From Bacteroidales bacterium (GTDB lineage Bacteria; Bacteroidota; Bacteroidia; Bacteroidales; UBA932): 64,000 nt of DNA. Positions 55,749 to 64,000 of this stretch are shown here, one piece after another. Under the pieces are notes generated by a model. It saw only the letters and a list, made by a program, of their open reading frames with translations, was not told the origin of the DNA and did not search any database. Position numbers and translations under genes: made by a program. Numbering within the stretch: the first letter of the stretch is position 1; the number at the start of each line of letters is the position of its first letter. The stretch spans positions 1-64,000 of the forward strand of contig JAEFAI010000007.1 of the NCBI GenBank assembly GCA_016291185.1. Reading direction: 5' to 3'.

Positions 55749-57173
55749 TTATTTCGCTTGCTGACGGCTGCGCCAGAGCGCGGACATATCCTCGAGGGTC
55801 TTGCCCTTGGTCTCGGGGACCAGACGCCACACGAAGAAGGCGGCCAGCAGGCACATCGCGCAGTAGAGACCGTAGGTGAAAGCCGGACTCCAGGTGTAGA
55901 GCGGCACGAAGGTGGAGCTCACGATGAAGTTCGAAATCCACTGGAAGGCCACGGCGATAGCCACGGCGGCGCCACGGATCGTGTTCGGGAAGATCTCGGA
56001 GATGAGTACCCAGCAGATCGGGCCCCAGCTGAACATGAAGGACGCGGAGTAGATCATGATGCTGAGCACGCCCACGATACCGGGCACGCCCGGAACCGCG
56101 TCCGCCAGAGCCACACCGAGGGCACCCAGGGCCATGCCCAGGGAGCCGGTGATCAGCAGCGGCTTGCGGCCGAGCTTCTCCACGGTGAAGATGGCGACAA
56201 GCGTGAAGCTGATGTTCACGATACCCATCATCACGGTCTGCGTCATCGGATTGCCCATGCCCATCGACTCGAAGATGCGCGGCGCGAAGTACAGCACGGC
56301 GTTGATGCCGACAAACTGCTGGAACACGCTGAGCATGCAGCCGATGAAGATGACGATGAAGCCGTAGGCCATGAGCTTCTCCTTCTTCTCCACGACGGTG
56401 TTCTTGATGTCGGAGAGAATCTGGTTAGCTGCGGTGCTGCCGTTGATACGGGAGAGCACAGCCAGGGCCTTGTCATCCTGGCCGGACATCACGAGGTAAC
56501 GCGGCGTCTCAGGCACGAGGAGGATCAGCAGGGTAAAGAGACCTGCCGGCACACACTCGGAGCCGAACATCAGACGCCAGCCCACTTGGTTCGTCCATTC
56601 GACGACGGCGGGATCGTTCTTGTGAGACTGGAGGATGAGGAAGTTCACGAAGTACACGACCAGCTGGCCGAAGATAATCGCGAACTGGTTCCAGGACACC
56701 AGCGTACCGCGCTTGTTGGCCGGAGCCACCTCGGCGATGTACATCGGGCAGATGGCGGAAGCCATACCCACGCCGATGCCGCCGAGCACACGGTAGAGGT
56801 TGAACGCAATCCACAGGGAGTGGGTAGGCACGCCCTTCTCGAAGAACAGGAACTCCGGGTAGTAGGAACCGGCGGCGCTCAGGAAGAAGCAGACACCTGC
56901 GAAGAACAGGCTCTTCTTACGGCCGAACTTGCCGGCGAATAGACCGGAGAGTGCGCTACCGATGATGCAACCGATCAGAGCGCTGGAAGAGGTGAAGCCG
57001 TGCAGGACATCGGTGTAATCGAAGTCTGAGGCGCTCTCGAAGAACGCCTGCAGACCTCGTTCTGCACCGGAAATCACGGCCGTATCGTATCCGAACAGCA
57101 GGCCGCCAAGCACGGCGACAAGCACGATCGAAAACAGATACGCACCTGATCCTTTATCTTGCTGAGCAGCCAT
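55749..57173 (-). CDS. xylE: Sugar porter MFS transporter, probable D-xylose:H+ symporter
   Basis: The protein has 474 residues with twelve membrane helices. Sugar-porter signatures are GGLLFGYDTAVISGAERGL, RVLGGIGVGMASAICPMYIAE, the mid-chain PETPRYLV and the C-terminal PETKGKTLE. XylE-type residues such as QQFVGINAVLYFAP are present. It starts 2 bases after xylA, so it very likely brings in xylose for XylA and XylB; glucose or arabinose transport is possible in this family. Confidence 0.92.
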   Translation of the reverse strand: MAAQQDKGSGAYLFSIVLVAVLGGLLFGYDTAVISGAERGLQAFFESASDFDYTDVLHGFTSSSALIGCIIGSALSGLFAGKFGRKKSLFFAGVCFFLSAAGSYYPEFLFFEKGVPTHSLWIAFNLYRVLGGIGVGMASAICPMYIAEVAPANKRGTLVSWNQFAIIFGQLVVYFVNFLILQSHKNDPAVVEWTNQVGWRLMFGSECVPAGLFTLLILLVPETPRYLVMSGQDDKALAVLSRINGSTAANQILSDIKNTVVEKKEKLMAYGFIVIFIGCMLSVFQQFVGINAVLYFAPRIFESMGMGNPMTQTVMMGIVNISFTLVAIFTVEKLGRKPLLITGSLGMALGALGVALADAVPGVPGIVGVLSIMIYSASFMFSWGPICWVLISEIFPNTIRGAAVAIAVAFQWISNFIVSSTFVPLYTWSPAFTYGLYCAMCLLAAFFVWRLVPETKGKTLEDMSALWRSRQQAK

Positions 57174-57175
57174 TA

Positions 57176-58495
57176 CTACTTCGCGTAAAGATTCAGGAAG
57201 GTTTCATACAGCTCCTGCTTACCGGAAGCGACCTTCGGCTCGCCATTCTTCTTGGCATAGTCGTAGAGCTCCTCGAGCGTAGCCTTGCCATCCTCGAACT
57301 TCTTGCCGAGGCCGCTGTCGAAGGAAGCGTAACGCTCCTTGACCATCTTGCAGATCGGGCTCTCCTCGAGCACGGCGGCGGCGTTGAGCAGGGCGTGAGC
57401 CATAGCGTCCATCGCGCTGATGTGGGCGATGAAGATATCCTCAGGATCGGTGGAGGAACGACGGAGCTTCGCGTCGAAGTTGGTACCGCCATCCTTGAAA
57501 CCGCCGTTGCGGATGATCTGCATCATAGCCTGGGTGAGATCGTACGGATCCACCGGGAACTGGTCGGTATCCCAGCCGTTCTGAGCGTCGCCGCGGTTGG
57601 CGTCGATGCTGCCGAGGAAACCGTTGTCAACGGCCACGGTGAGCTCGTGCTCGAAGGTGTGGCCGGCGAGGGTGGCGTGGTTGACCTCGATGTTCACCTT
57701 GAAGTCCTTGTCCAGACCGTTGGCACGGAGGAAACCGATCACGGTCTCGGTGTCGACGTCATACTGGTGCTTGGTCGGCTCCATCGGCTTCGGCTCGATG
57801 AGGAAGGTGCCCTTGAAACCGTTGGCGCGAGCGTAGTCGCGGGCGGCGGTGAGCATCTTGGCGAGGTGATCCTTCTCACGCTGCATCTGGGTGTTCAGCA
57901 GGCTGTAGTAACCCTCACGGCCACCCCAGAACACGTAACCGGTGCCGCCCAGCTTGATGGTGGCATCGATGGCGTTCTTGATCTGGAGAGCGGCGCGGGC
58001 GACCACGTCGAACTGCGGGTTGGTAGCGGCACCGTTCATGTAACGCTTGTTACCGAACACGTTGGCGGTACCCCACAGGTTCTTGATGCCGGTAGCCTTC
58101 TGCTTCTCGAGCAGATAGTCAGTGATGTCCTTCATGCGGGCCTCGTACTCGGCGATATCCTCGGTGTCCTCCACCAGGTCGATATCGTGGAAGCAGTAGT
58201 AACCGATACCGAGCTTCTCCATGATCTCGAAGCCGGCGTCAGCCTTCTCACGGGCGCGGGTGTAAGGGCAGTCAGCCTTGTCCCACTCGTAGCTGCGGGT
58301 CTGGCCACCGAACGGGTCGCCGGACGCCTGGCCGAGGGTGTGCCACCATGCCATGGCGAATTTCAGCCAATCCTTCATCTTCTTGCCGCAGACAACCTGC
58401 TCGGCGTTGTAATAATGGAAAGCGAGGGGATTCTTGGAATCCTGGCCTTCGAATTTGATTTTCCCAATACCAGGGAAGTACTCTTTGTTTGCCAT
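57176..58495 (-). CDS. xylA: Xylose isomerase
   Basis: The protein has 439 residues of the longer class II type. The catalytic residues are His103 and Asp106 in [15 protein letters not shown]; other motifs are [13 protein letters not shown], the metal-binding [34 protein letters not shown] and [19 protein letters not shown]. It converts D-xylose to D-xylulose with Mg2+, Mn2+ or Co2+. It sits between xylB (35-base gap) and the transporter (2-base gap). Confidence 0.97.
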   Translation of the reverse strand: MANKEYFPGIGKIKFEGQDSKNPLAFHYYNAEQVVCGKKMKDWLKFAMAWWHTLGQASGDPFGGQTRSYEWDKADCPYTRAREKADAGFEIMEKLGIGYYCFHDIDLVEDTEDIAEYEARMKDITDYLLEKQKATGIKNLWGTANVFGNKRYMNGAATNPQFDVVARAALQIKNAIDATIKLGGTGYVFWGGREGYYSLLNTQMQREKDHLAKMLTAARDYARANGFKGTFLIEPKPMEPTKHQYDVDTETVIGFLRANGLDKDFKVNIEVNHATLAGHTFEHELTVAVDNGFLGSIDANRGDAQNGWDTDQFPVDPYDLTQAMMQIIRNGGFKDGGTNFDAKLRRSSTDPEDIFIAHISAMDAMAHALLNAAAVLEESPICKMVKERYASFDSGLGKKFEDGKATLEELYDYAKKNGEPKVASGKQELYETFLNLYAK

Positions 58496-58530
58496 AATTT
58501 GATAAAATAAGATTGATTATTGGTTGTTTT

Positions 58531-60012
58531 TTACTTGAGTGCATTGCTAACTTCCTGCTTCCAGTGGCCGTAGGCCTCTTCGAGCGGCTGCTTCCAGCTC
58601 TTCTCCGGCTCGATGGTATCCAGCTTCTGGAGCGTGGCGAAGGCCTCGTCCGTGGTCTTGTAGATACCGGCACCCAGCGCGGCGCCGCGGGCAGCGCCCA
58701 GCGAGCCGTCGGTGTCGAAGAGTTCGATGCGGGCGTCGCACAGGGTGGCGAGCGTCGAGCGGAAGAGCGGGCTGAGGAACATATTGGCCTTGCCGGCGCG
58801 GATCACGTCAGGCTTCAGACCCATTTCCTTCATGATATCGATGCCGTAGCGGAAGGAGAACGCGATGCCTTCCTGGACGGCGCGCAGGATGTGCGCCTTG
58901 CTGTGGCGCACCAGGTCCACGCCCACGAGGCGGGCGCCGGTGGTGCGGTTCGCGAGGACGCGCTCCGCGCCGTTGCCGAACGGCAGCACGAGCAGGCCGT
59001 CAGCGCCCACGGGGGCGGAAGCGGCCAGGTCATTCATTTCAGGATAAGAGAGTTCCGGGGTGATGTTGTGATGCGCCCAGGAATTCATGATGCCGGTACC
59101 GTTGATGCAGAGCAGCACGCCGAGGACCGGGTTGTCCACCTGTGCGGTGACGTGCAGGAAGGTGTTGACACGCGACTGCGGGTCGAACTTCTCCACGTCG
59201 GTCACGCCATAGACGACACCGCTGGTGCCGCCCGTCGCGGCGATCTCGCCCGGCTTCAGGACGTCCAGGGAGAAGGCGTTGTTCGGCTGGTCGCCGGCGC
59301 GGTAGGACACGGGAATGCCGGCGGGGAGGCCCAGCTCGGCGGCCACCGCGGCCGTCACCTTGCCCTGCTCGCCGATGGCCTTCACCACCGGGCAGAATTT
59401 ATCGGACTCGATGCCGTAGTAGTCGGCCACGAAGTGGGCGCGACGGCGGTCCATGAAGTCCCACAGGATGCCCTCGGACATACCCGTAGCCGTTGTCGTG
59501 GCCTCACCGGTCAGACGGTAGGCGATGTAATCGCCGGGGAGCATGAAGCGCCAGATCTTGGCATACACGTCCGGCTCGTTGCGCTTCACCCAGGCCAGCT
59601 TGGAAGCCGTGAAGTTGCCCGGAGAGTTGAGCAGGTGCTCCATGCAGCGGTCATAACCGATGGCCTGCAGGGCCTCGGCACCGATCGCGACGGCGCGGGA
59701 GTCGCACCAGATGATGGCGTCGCGCACCGGCTCGCCGTTCTTGTCCAGGGCCACGAGGCCGTGCATCTGGTAGGAGATACCGATCGACTGAACCTGGCTC
59801 AGGTCATAGCCGGCGGCAGCCATCTCCTTGATGCCCTCTGCCATATATTTCCACCAGGACTTCGGGTCCTGCTCCGCCCAACCCTTCTGGACCGCCTTGA
59901 TAGGGGCCTCGGATTTGGGGTTGGTGGCTGAACAAACACATTTGCCTCCCTTGATGTCCAGGAGGGCTACTTTGACGGATGAAGATCCGACATCGATTCC
60001 CAATGAGTACAT
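58531..60012 (-). CDS. xylB: Xylulokinase
   Basis: The protein has 493 residues of the FGGY family: GIDVGSSSVKVALLD at the N-terminus (phosphate-1), SYQMHGLVALDKNGEP with the catalytic-region motif, IIWCDSRA, and GGTSGVVYGV (phosphate-2/adenosine). It phosphorylates D-xylulose for the pentose phosphate pathway. The ATG at 60012 was chosen; an in-frame TTG at 60030 would add only six residues, and the transcript probably begins near 60032. It leads the operon xylB-xylA-xylE. Confidence 0.95.
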   Translation of the reverse strand: MYSLGIDVGSSSVKVALLDIKGGKCVCSATNPKSEAPIKAVQKGWAEQDPKSWWKYMAEGIKEMAAAGYDLSQVQSIGISYQMHGLVALDKNGEPVRDAIIWCDSRAVAIGAEALQAIGYDRCMEHLLNSPGNFTASKLAWVKRNEPDVYAKIWRFMLPGDYIAYRLTGEATTTATGMSEGILWDFMDRRRAHFVADYYGIESDKFCPVVKAIGEQGKVTAAVAAELGLPAGIPVSYRAGDQPNNAFSLDVLKPGEIAATGGTSGVVYGVTDVEKFDPQSRVNTFLHVTAQVDNPVLGVLLCINGTGIMNSWAHHNITPELSYPEMNDLAASAPVGADGLLVLPFGNGAERVLANRTTGARLVGVDLVRHSKAHILRAVQEGIAFSFRYGIDIMKEMGLKPDVIRAGKANMFLSPLFRSTLATLCDARIELFDTDGSLGAARGAALGAGIYKTTDEAFATLQKLDTIEPEKSWKQPLEEAYGHWKQEVSNALK

Positions 60013-60035
60013 TTCTTCGTTTTGTTTCAAGTTGT

Positions 60036-60043
60036 CAAATTTA
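60036..60043 (-). promoter_or_regulatory. -7 box TAAATTTG for xylB operon
   Basis: Exact consensus match, 23 bases before the ATG at 60012; divergent from the tRNA-Gly promoter. Confidence 0.7.
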
Positions 60044-60055
60044 CGAATTATTTGC

Positions 60056-60063
60056 TATATTTG
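60056..60063 (+). promoter_or_regulatory. -7 box TATATTTG upstream of tRNA-Gly
   Basis: Exact consensus match; the tRNA 5' end is 62 bases downstream, so a 5' extension would be processed. Confidence 0.6.
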
Positions 60064-60124
60064 CATCGGCATTGAGTTAAAATTGTGGCCAAACAATTTC
60101 AAATCTGATTCAATGTTGCACTTA

Positions 60125-60198
60125 GCAGGATTAGCACATCGGTAGTGCATTGGCTTCCCAAGCCAAGGAGGAGGGTTCGACTCCCTTATCCTGCTCCA
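60125..60198 (+). tRNA. tRNA-Gly (anticodon CCC)
   Basis: Acceptor GCAGGAT/ATCCTGC, D-arm AGCACATCGGTAGTGC, anticodon stem TTGGC/GCCAA with loop TTCCCAA (CCC), T-arm GAGGGTTCGACTCCCTT. Discriminator T and an encoded CCA (60196-60198). Confidence 0.95.
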
Positions 60199-60237
60199 GG
60201 GTCCGGCTTCAAGCGCCGGATTTTTTATTCCAAGACC

Positions 60238-60939
60238 ATGCCGCAAAAAGAGAAAATCCAGCAGATGTTCGACGGGATCGCTCCCGACTACGACCGCCTC
60301 AACCACCTGATGTCGCTCGGGGTGGACCGTAGCTGGCGGCGCCGCGCGTTGCGCGAAATCGTGACGCCCGGGCAGCCGCAGCAGTTGCTTGACATCGCCT
60401 GCGGCACGGGCGACTTCGCGCTGGCCCAGGCGCGCCGCATGCACGCCGACAGCCACATCACGGGGCTGGACCTCTCCGAGGGGATGCTCGCCGTGATGCG
60501 GGAGAAGGTCTCCAAGGCCGGCCTGGACGGCCGCATTTCCTGCGAGCAGGGCGACAGCGAGCAGATGCGCTTTGCTGACGGCAGTTTCGACTGCGCCACC
60601 ATCGCCTTCGGCATCCGCAATTTCGCGCACCGCGAGGCCGCGCTGGAGGAGATCCGGCGTGTGCTCAAGCCCGGCGGGCGCCTCGTCATCCTGGAGCTTT
60701 CCGTTCCGGAAAATAAGCTCCTGCGCTGGGCCTACAATCTCTATTTCATGCATTTCGTGCCCTGGATCGGCGGGCTCATCTCGGGCGACAAGGCCGCCTA
60801 CACCTACCTCCCCGCCTCGGTGCAGGCCTTCCCCGGCCGCCCGGAATGGACGGCCACGATGCAGCGCTGCGGCTTCGCGAACGTACGCCACCGCGCCTTC
60901 ACCTTCGGCCTCTGTCGGATGTACATCGGAGAGAAATGA
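60238..60939 (+). CDS. ubiE: Demethylmenaquinone methyltransferase (UbiE/MenG)
   Basis: The protein has 233 residues: MFDGIAPDYDRLNHLMSLGVD, SAM motif I LLDIACGTGDFAL, then FGIRNFAHREAALEEI and VLKPGGRLVILELSVP. This is the UbiE/COQ5 family, which adds the last methyl group in menaquinone synthesis. menA lies convergently just downstream, supporting menaquinone as the product. The start at 60238 gives the standard N-terminus (MPQKEKIQQMFDGIA) and follows the tRNA after 39 bases. Confidence 0.94.
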   Translation: MPQKEKIQQMFDGIAPDYDRLNHLMSLGVDRSWRRRALREIVTPGQPQQLLDIACGTGDFALAQARRMHADSHITGLDLSEGMLAVMREKVSKAGLDGRISCEQGDSEQMRFADGSFDCATIAFGIRNFAHREAALEEIRRVLKPGGRLVILELSVPENKLLRWAYNLYFMHFVPWIGGLISGDKAAYTYLPASVQAFPGRPEWTATMQRCGFANVRHRAFTFGLCRMYIGEK

Positions 60940-60941
60940 TC

Positions 60942-60971
60942 GTCATTCGCCGGCTCCGACCGGCGAATCTC
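60942..60971. repeat. GTCATTC...GAATCTC palindromic repeat, copy identical to 3459-3488
   Basis: All 30 bases match the copy at 3459-3488. It lies exactly between convergent ubiE and menA and its last base is the first of the menA stop codon (TAG, minus strand). Confidence 0.87.
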
Positions 60972-61858
60972 TAGCAGCAGATACCCGCCAACAGGGCGAA
61001 CAGGAACGTGCTCATCACCAGCAGCGGGAGCATCGGATCCAGCGCCCGGTCCTCGCGCGTCCACACCCCATGCAGGTGTTTCAGGAAGCCCGGCAATGCG
61101 AGCACGTACATGAAGTGCAGCCAGTGCAGCGGCTCGCTCAGCGCGTAGGCCGTCATCAGCGCCCAGCCCGCCGCGATCAGGGCGGTCTGGTAGATGCGCG
61201 CACGGCGCAGGCCGAGCTTCAGCGCCACGGTCGTTCGCGTCGCAGCGTCGCTCTTCATGTCGCGTATATTATTGACATTCAGCACTGCCACGCTGAAGCA
61301 ACCGATGGACGCGGCAGGCAGCAGGATACGCCAGTCCCACAAGAGACTGGTCAGGAAATAGCCGCCGCAAACGGTCGCGAGACCGAAAAAGATAAAAACA
61401 AAGAAGTCCCCCAGCCCACGGTAGCCGTAGGGGTGTTTGCCCAGCGTGTAGTGCATCGCCGCCCAGACGGCGGCGGCGCCGAGCGCCAGGAAAGCCACCG
61501 GCAACGGCGCGAGAAGCGTACCGAAGGCGCTCCACACCATGGCGAGGCCCACGAGGCAGGACAGGACGGCAAAGCAGCCGATCAGCCGCTTCATTTCCGG
61601 GACGGTCATCTCCCCGTCCTGGAGAGAATAATGGATACCCTGCCGGTCGGAGCGGTCCGTCCCGGACAGGGTATCCCCTAATTCATTCGATAAGTTACTG
61701 AGTATCTGAAGGCAAACTGTCGTCAGTAAGAGCAGCACGACCGTCAGCAGGTCGTAGTCGCAGACCTTAGCGGCAAGCAGCACGCCCAGCACGATCCCGG
61801 CGAGCGAGAGCGGCAGCGTGCGCAGCCGCATCGAGCGCAGACAAGCCTTCAGCGTCAT
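60971..61858 (-). CDS. menA: 1,4-dihydroxy-2-naphthoate polyprenyltransferase (MenA)
   Basis: The protein has 295 residues with about nine membrane helices. The two Asp-rich motifs of the UbiA family are NLSNELGDTLSGTDRSDRQG and NVNNIRDMKSDAATRTTVAL. MenA attaches the polyprenyl tail to dihydroxynaphthoate, giving demethylmenaquinone, the substrate of UbiE/MenG. It starts 1 base after the M16 peptidase gene, so the two are co-transcribed. The stop codon overlaps the palindromic repeat. Confidence 0.94.
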   Translation of the reverse strand: MTLKACLRSMRLRTLPLSLAGIVLGVLLAAKVCDYDLLTVVLLLLTTVCLQILSNLSNELGDTLSGTDRSDRQGIHYSLQDGEMTVPEMKRLIGCFAVLSCLVGLAMVWSAFGTLLAPLPVAFLALGAAAVWAAMHYTLGKHPYGYRGLGDFFVFIFFGLATVCGGYFLTSLLWDWRILLPAASIGCFSVAVLNVNNIRDMKSDAATRTTVALKLGLRRARIYQTALIAAGWALMTAYALSEPLHWLHFMYVLALPGFLKHLHGVWTREDRALDPMLPLLVMSTFLFALLAGICC

Positions 61859-61859
61859 C

Positions 61860-64000
61860 CTAGTAGCCGAAGATCTCCTCGAGGCTCAGCACCTGCACAG
61901 GGCCGAGCGTGGCGAGGAACTTGGTGTCCAGATCCTTGATGTCGCCGAGGATCGCATAGGTGTAGTTGCGACCCTTGACCCACTTCTGCTGGGTGGCCAC
62001 GACATCGGCGAGCGTAGCGTTCTGCGCTTTCTCGAAGATGGCGCGATCCATCGGCTCGGCGAGGCCGAGACGGCGGCAGTCCAGATAGTCGAGGAGCACA
62101 TCCAGGCCCGTCGTGCGCTGGGTGCGCAGGCGGCTCAGCATGGCATCCTTCGCCACGGCAAAGGCAGCCTCGGACTCCGGCATCTCATTGATAATCTCGT
62201 CGAAAGCCTCGACCGCCTGGCGCATCTTGTCGTTCTGCGTAGCGATGAAGGCGATGAAGGAATATGTATCTTCCTTGAAGGACGGGCTGCTCAGGAAAGC
62301 CTGCGCGCTGTAGGCCAGGCCGCGCGCCTCGCGCATCTCCTGGAACACGATCGTGTTCATGCCGCCGCCGAAGTACTCATTGTACACGGCGATGTCGCCC
62401 GTGTTCGCCGGCTCGAAGGCCTCGCCGCGGTTGGAGTACTGCAGATAGTAGATCTGGGCAGCGTCGTACTGCGCCATCACCACGCGGTTGGACGGGGTGA
62501 GCTGGTACACCGGATACTGCTCGGGCAGCATCTGCGCACCTTCCGCCACATAGTGGGCGTCGGTCAGGGCGGACTTAAGCTCATTCTCGGACATCGGTCC
62601 GTAGTAGAGGATCTCGTGGCCCAGGCCGAAGACCTCACGCACCTTGCCGAGAAGTTCCTCGGAGGTCAGCGCCATCAGCGCGTCGTTGGTCAGGGTCGTA
62701 TTCTTGATAAACTCAGGACCGTAGTAGAGATAGCGCTGCAGGGCGGTGAAGCAGCTGCGCTGCGCTTTCTTGCTGTCGGCGCGGTCCTTGATGATGTCAG
62801 CTTTCAGGTTGGCCAGGATGGCCTCGTCAGGCACGGCGTTCTGCACCAGGTTCTCCACCAGGCGCAGTGCCTCGGCCATATTCTCGGACAGGCCGCTCAC
62901 GCGGATCGAGCTCTGGGTGGCACCGGCGCCGCCGCTGTAGCTGCACGCCAGGGCGTACATCTTGGAAGCCATCTCCTCAGCGCTCATGTCCGGGGTGCCC
63001 AGATAGCTCAGGTAGTCCATCGCAAGGCTCAGGGCCGGATCCTGCTGAACGCCCTTGTTGTAAACGAGCTGCAGGTTGAACACATCGTTCAGCTCGTTCT
63101 TCTTGTAGAGCACCTCGGCGCCCTCGGCCAGGGAGAACTGGGCCATATCCTTGTCGAAGTTCACGAACACCGGCTCGATCGGCTTCACCTCGCTGTTCTG
63201 GATTTCCGTCAGGAAAGCGCTGGCCTGGTCGCGGTTGGTCACGATCGGGGTGATCTTCGGAGCGGAGATCTTCTGGACGTTCTTGTCCTCACCCTGGCGC
63301 TTGTACACCACGGCGTAGGCGTTCTCGCCCAGGTACTCGTTCGCGAAGGCGACGACATCCTCCTTAGTCACGGCCGCCAGGCGGTCGATATCCTTGCAGG
63401 CATCCTTCCAGGGAATGCCGTTGATGAAGGCCGTCACGTAGTTCTGCGCGCGGGAACGATTGTTCTCCAGCTCGCGCATCTTGCTCAGTTTGATATTGTT
63501 GACGGTCGCCTCGAGGAGGGCCTCGTCAAATTCGCCGCTGCGCAGTTTCGCCACCTCCTCGAGGATCAGGTCGCGGACCTGCTCCAGGGTCTGGCCCTGC
63601 TTCGGGTTACCCATGGCGAGGAAATAGCTGTAGTCCGCCTGAGCCTCGTAGCCGCCATAGACGAAAAGGGCTTTCTGCAGCTGGTTCACGTCCAGGTCCA
63701 TCAGACCGGCCTGGCCGTTGTAGAGGACGGAACCGGCGATCTCGGCCACCGCCGCGGTCTTCAGGTCGGACGGAGCGGGCAGACGCCAGCTCAGGGCGAG
63801 GTTCTCGGCCTCCAGGCCGTAAACCTCACGCACGATGGGCTCGGTGATGGGCGCCTCCGGCTCGAACTGCAGCGTCGGGATTTCCGGGTTCGGCTCCCAG
63901 TCGCCGAAATACTTCTCGATGGCGGCCACCATCTCGTCCGGATCGAAGTCGCCCGACACGCACACGGCGATGTTGTTCGGCACGTAATAGGTATCGTGAT
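61860..64000 (-). CDS. M16-family metallopeptidase, C-terminal part
   Basis: The gene runs off the right edge; 713 codons are visible. The first visible segment, DTYYVPNNIAVCVSGDFDPD, is the usual region after the zinc site of the first M16 domain, so the HxxEH site lies outside the window. Downstream are a second, inactive-type M16 domain (YLSYLGTPDMSAEEMASKMYAL, then VFQEMREARGLAYSAQAF) and the end LSLEEIFGY. Full-length relatives have about 900-980 residues and are often exported. A GTG at 63983 could be mistaken for a start but the frame continues past it. Confidence 0.9.
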   Translation of the reverse strand, partial: HDTYYVPNNIAVCVSGDFDPDEMVAAIEKYFGDWEPNPEIPTLQFEPEAPITEPIVREVYGLEAENLALSWRLPAPSDLKTAAVAEIAGSVLYNGQAGLMDLDVNQLQKALFVYGGYEAQADYSYFLAMGNPKQGQTLEQVRDLILEEVAKLRSGEFDEALLEATVNNIKLSKMRELENNRSRAQNYVTAFINGIPWKDACKDIDRLAAVTKEDVVAFANEYLGENAYAVVYKRQGEDKNVQKISAPKITPIVTNRDQASAFLTEIQNSEVKPIEPVFVNFDKDMAQFSLAEGAEVLYKKNELNDVFNLQLVYNKGVQQDPALSLAMDYLSYLGTPDMSAEEMASKMYALACSYSGGAGATQSSIRVSGLSENMAEALRLVENLVQNAVPDEAILANLKADIIKDRADSKKAQRSCFTALQRYLYYGPEFIKNTTLTNDALMALTSEELLGKVREVFGLGHEILYYGPMSENELKSALTDAHYVAEGAQMLPEQYPVYQLTPSNRVVMAQYDAAQIYYLQYSNRGEAFEPANTGDIAVYNEYFGGGMNTIVFQEMREARGLAYSAQAFLSSPSFKEDTYSFIAFIATQNDKMRQAVEAFDEIINEMPESEAAFAVAKDAMLSRLRTQRTTGLDVLLDYLDCRRLGLAEPMDRAIFEKAQNATLADVVATQQKWVKGRNYTYAILGDIKDLDTKFLATLGPVQVLSLEEIFGY

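Noticed and set aside
60013..60030. TTG start for xylB adding six residues
   Set aside because: The ATG at 60012 gives the usual FGGY N-terminus; the TTG is only a few bases from the predicted transcription start.
63983..64000. GTG start for the M16 peptidase at 63983
   Set aside because: The frame continues upstream with family-typical residues (HDTYY before VPNN), so the gene is simply cut by the window edge.

Overview
The window looks like a chromosomal segment of a GC-rich member of the Bacteroidota, probably order Bacteroidales. The evidence is the phylum-typical promoter -7 box TAnnTTTG in front of most transcription units (usually in AT-rich gaps that stand out from the GC-rich genes), a type-B ribosomal protein L31, a long Bacteroidota-style SecA, a bactofilin, two DPP-IV-type S9 peptidases, a vitamin B12 riboswitch in front of a TonB-dependent receptor, and a xylose operon with a feruloyl-esterase-like enzyme and a lipoprotein GH2 beta-galactosidase. 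A gut or rumen fibre-feeding lifestyle is a reasonable inference. No rRNA, CRISPR array, prophage or insertion sequence was seen; no stretch longer than about 300 bases lacks a gene.

Layout. 1-3456: end of a flotillin-like gene, a small HTH regulator, then a cobalamin riboswitch controlling btuB and a short FecCD-type permease. 3487-9160: an FMN-binding secreted protein, a HAD phosphatase, tRNA-Ala, two tail-to-tail paralogous APH-fold kinases, a lipoprotein flavodoxin and an acyl-CoA ligase. 9243-14475: msrA, a severely degenerate priA, tRNA-Glu, a glmM/namZ-like pair and rpmE2. 14572-19328: a translationally coupled run with a small membrane protein, an S9 peptidase, a secreted unknown and an M20 dipeptidase. 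19382-26594 (minus): gyrB, an alpha-oxoamine synthase, an SDR, a 7TM-HD phosphohydrolase and a trigger factor without a PPIase domain. 26650-31273: a TPR protein and an outer-membrane barrel. 31357-35720: ftsE, nth, a phosphohexomutase and a THUMP-like methyltransferase. 35789-37828: a CE1-like esterase and a small AT-rich cassette with a bacteriocin-like double-glycine peptide and a small two-TM protein, bracketed by 26-bp direct repeats. 37829-43378 (minus): an operon of a HAMP-like sensor, trkH, a RecD-like helicase and DPP-IV, joined by 4-base overlaps. 43456-46561: a ROK regulator and an ABC-F protein. 46608-53105: glnS with a structured leader, yicC, bactofilin, secA. 53249-60012: GH2 enzyme and the xylB-xylA-xylE operon. 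60125-64000: tRNA-Gly, ubiE/menG and menA (menaquinone synthesis) and an M16 peptidase that runs off the end.

The most unusual observations are: (a) a PriA homologue that has lost its Walker A, zinc-binding and motif VI residues; (b) a family of short palindromic repeats with GTCATTC/GAATCTC ends, found at gene junctions and inside coding frames, alongside other in-frame palindromic inserts; (c) the direct-repeat-flanked bacteriocin-like cassette; (d) several promoters so close to their ATG that leaderless mRNAs are predicted; (e) a PPIase-less trigger factor; and (f) a strongly structured leader of unknown class before glnS.
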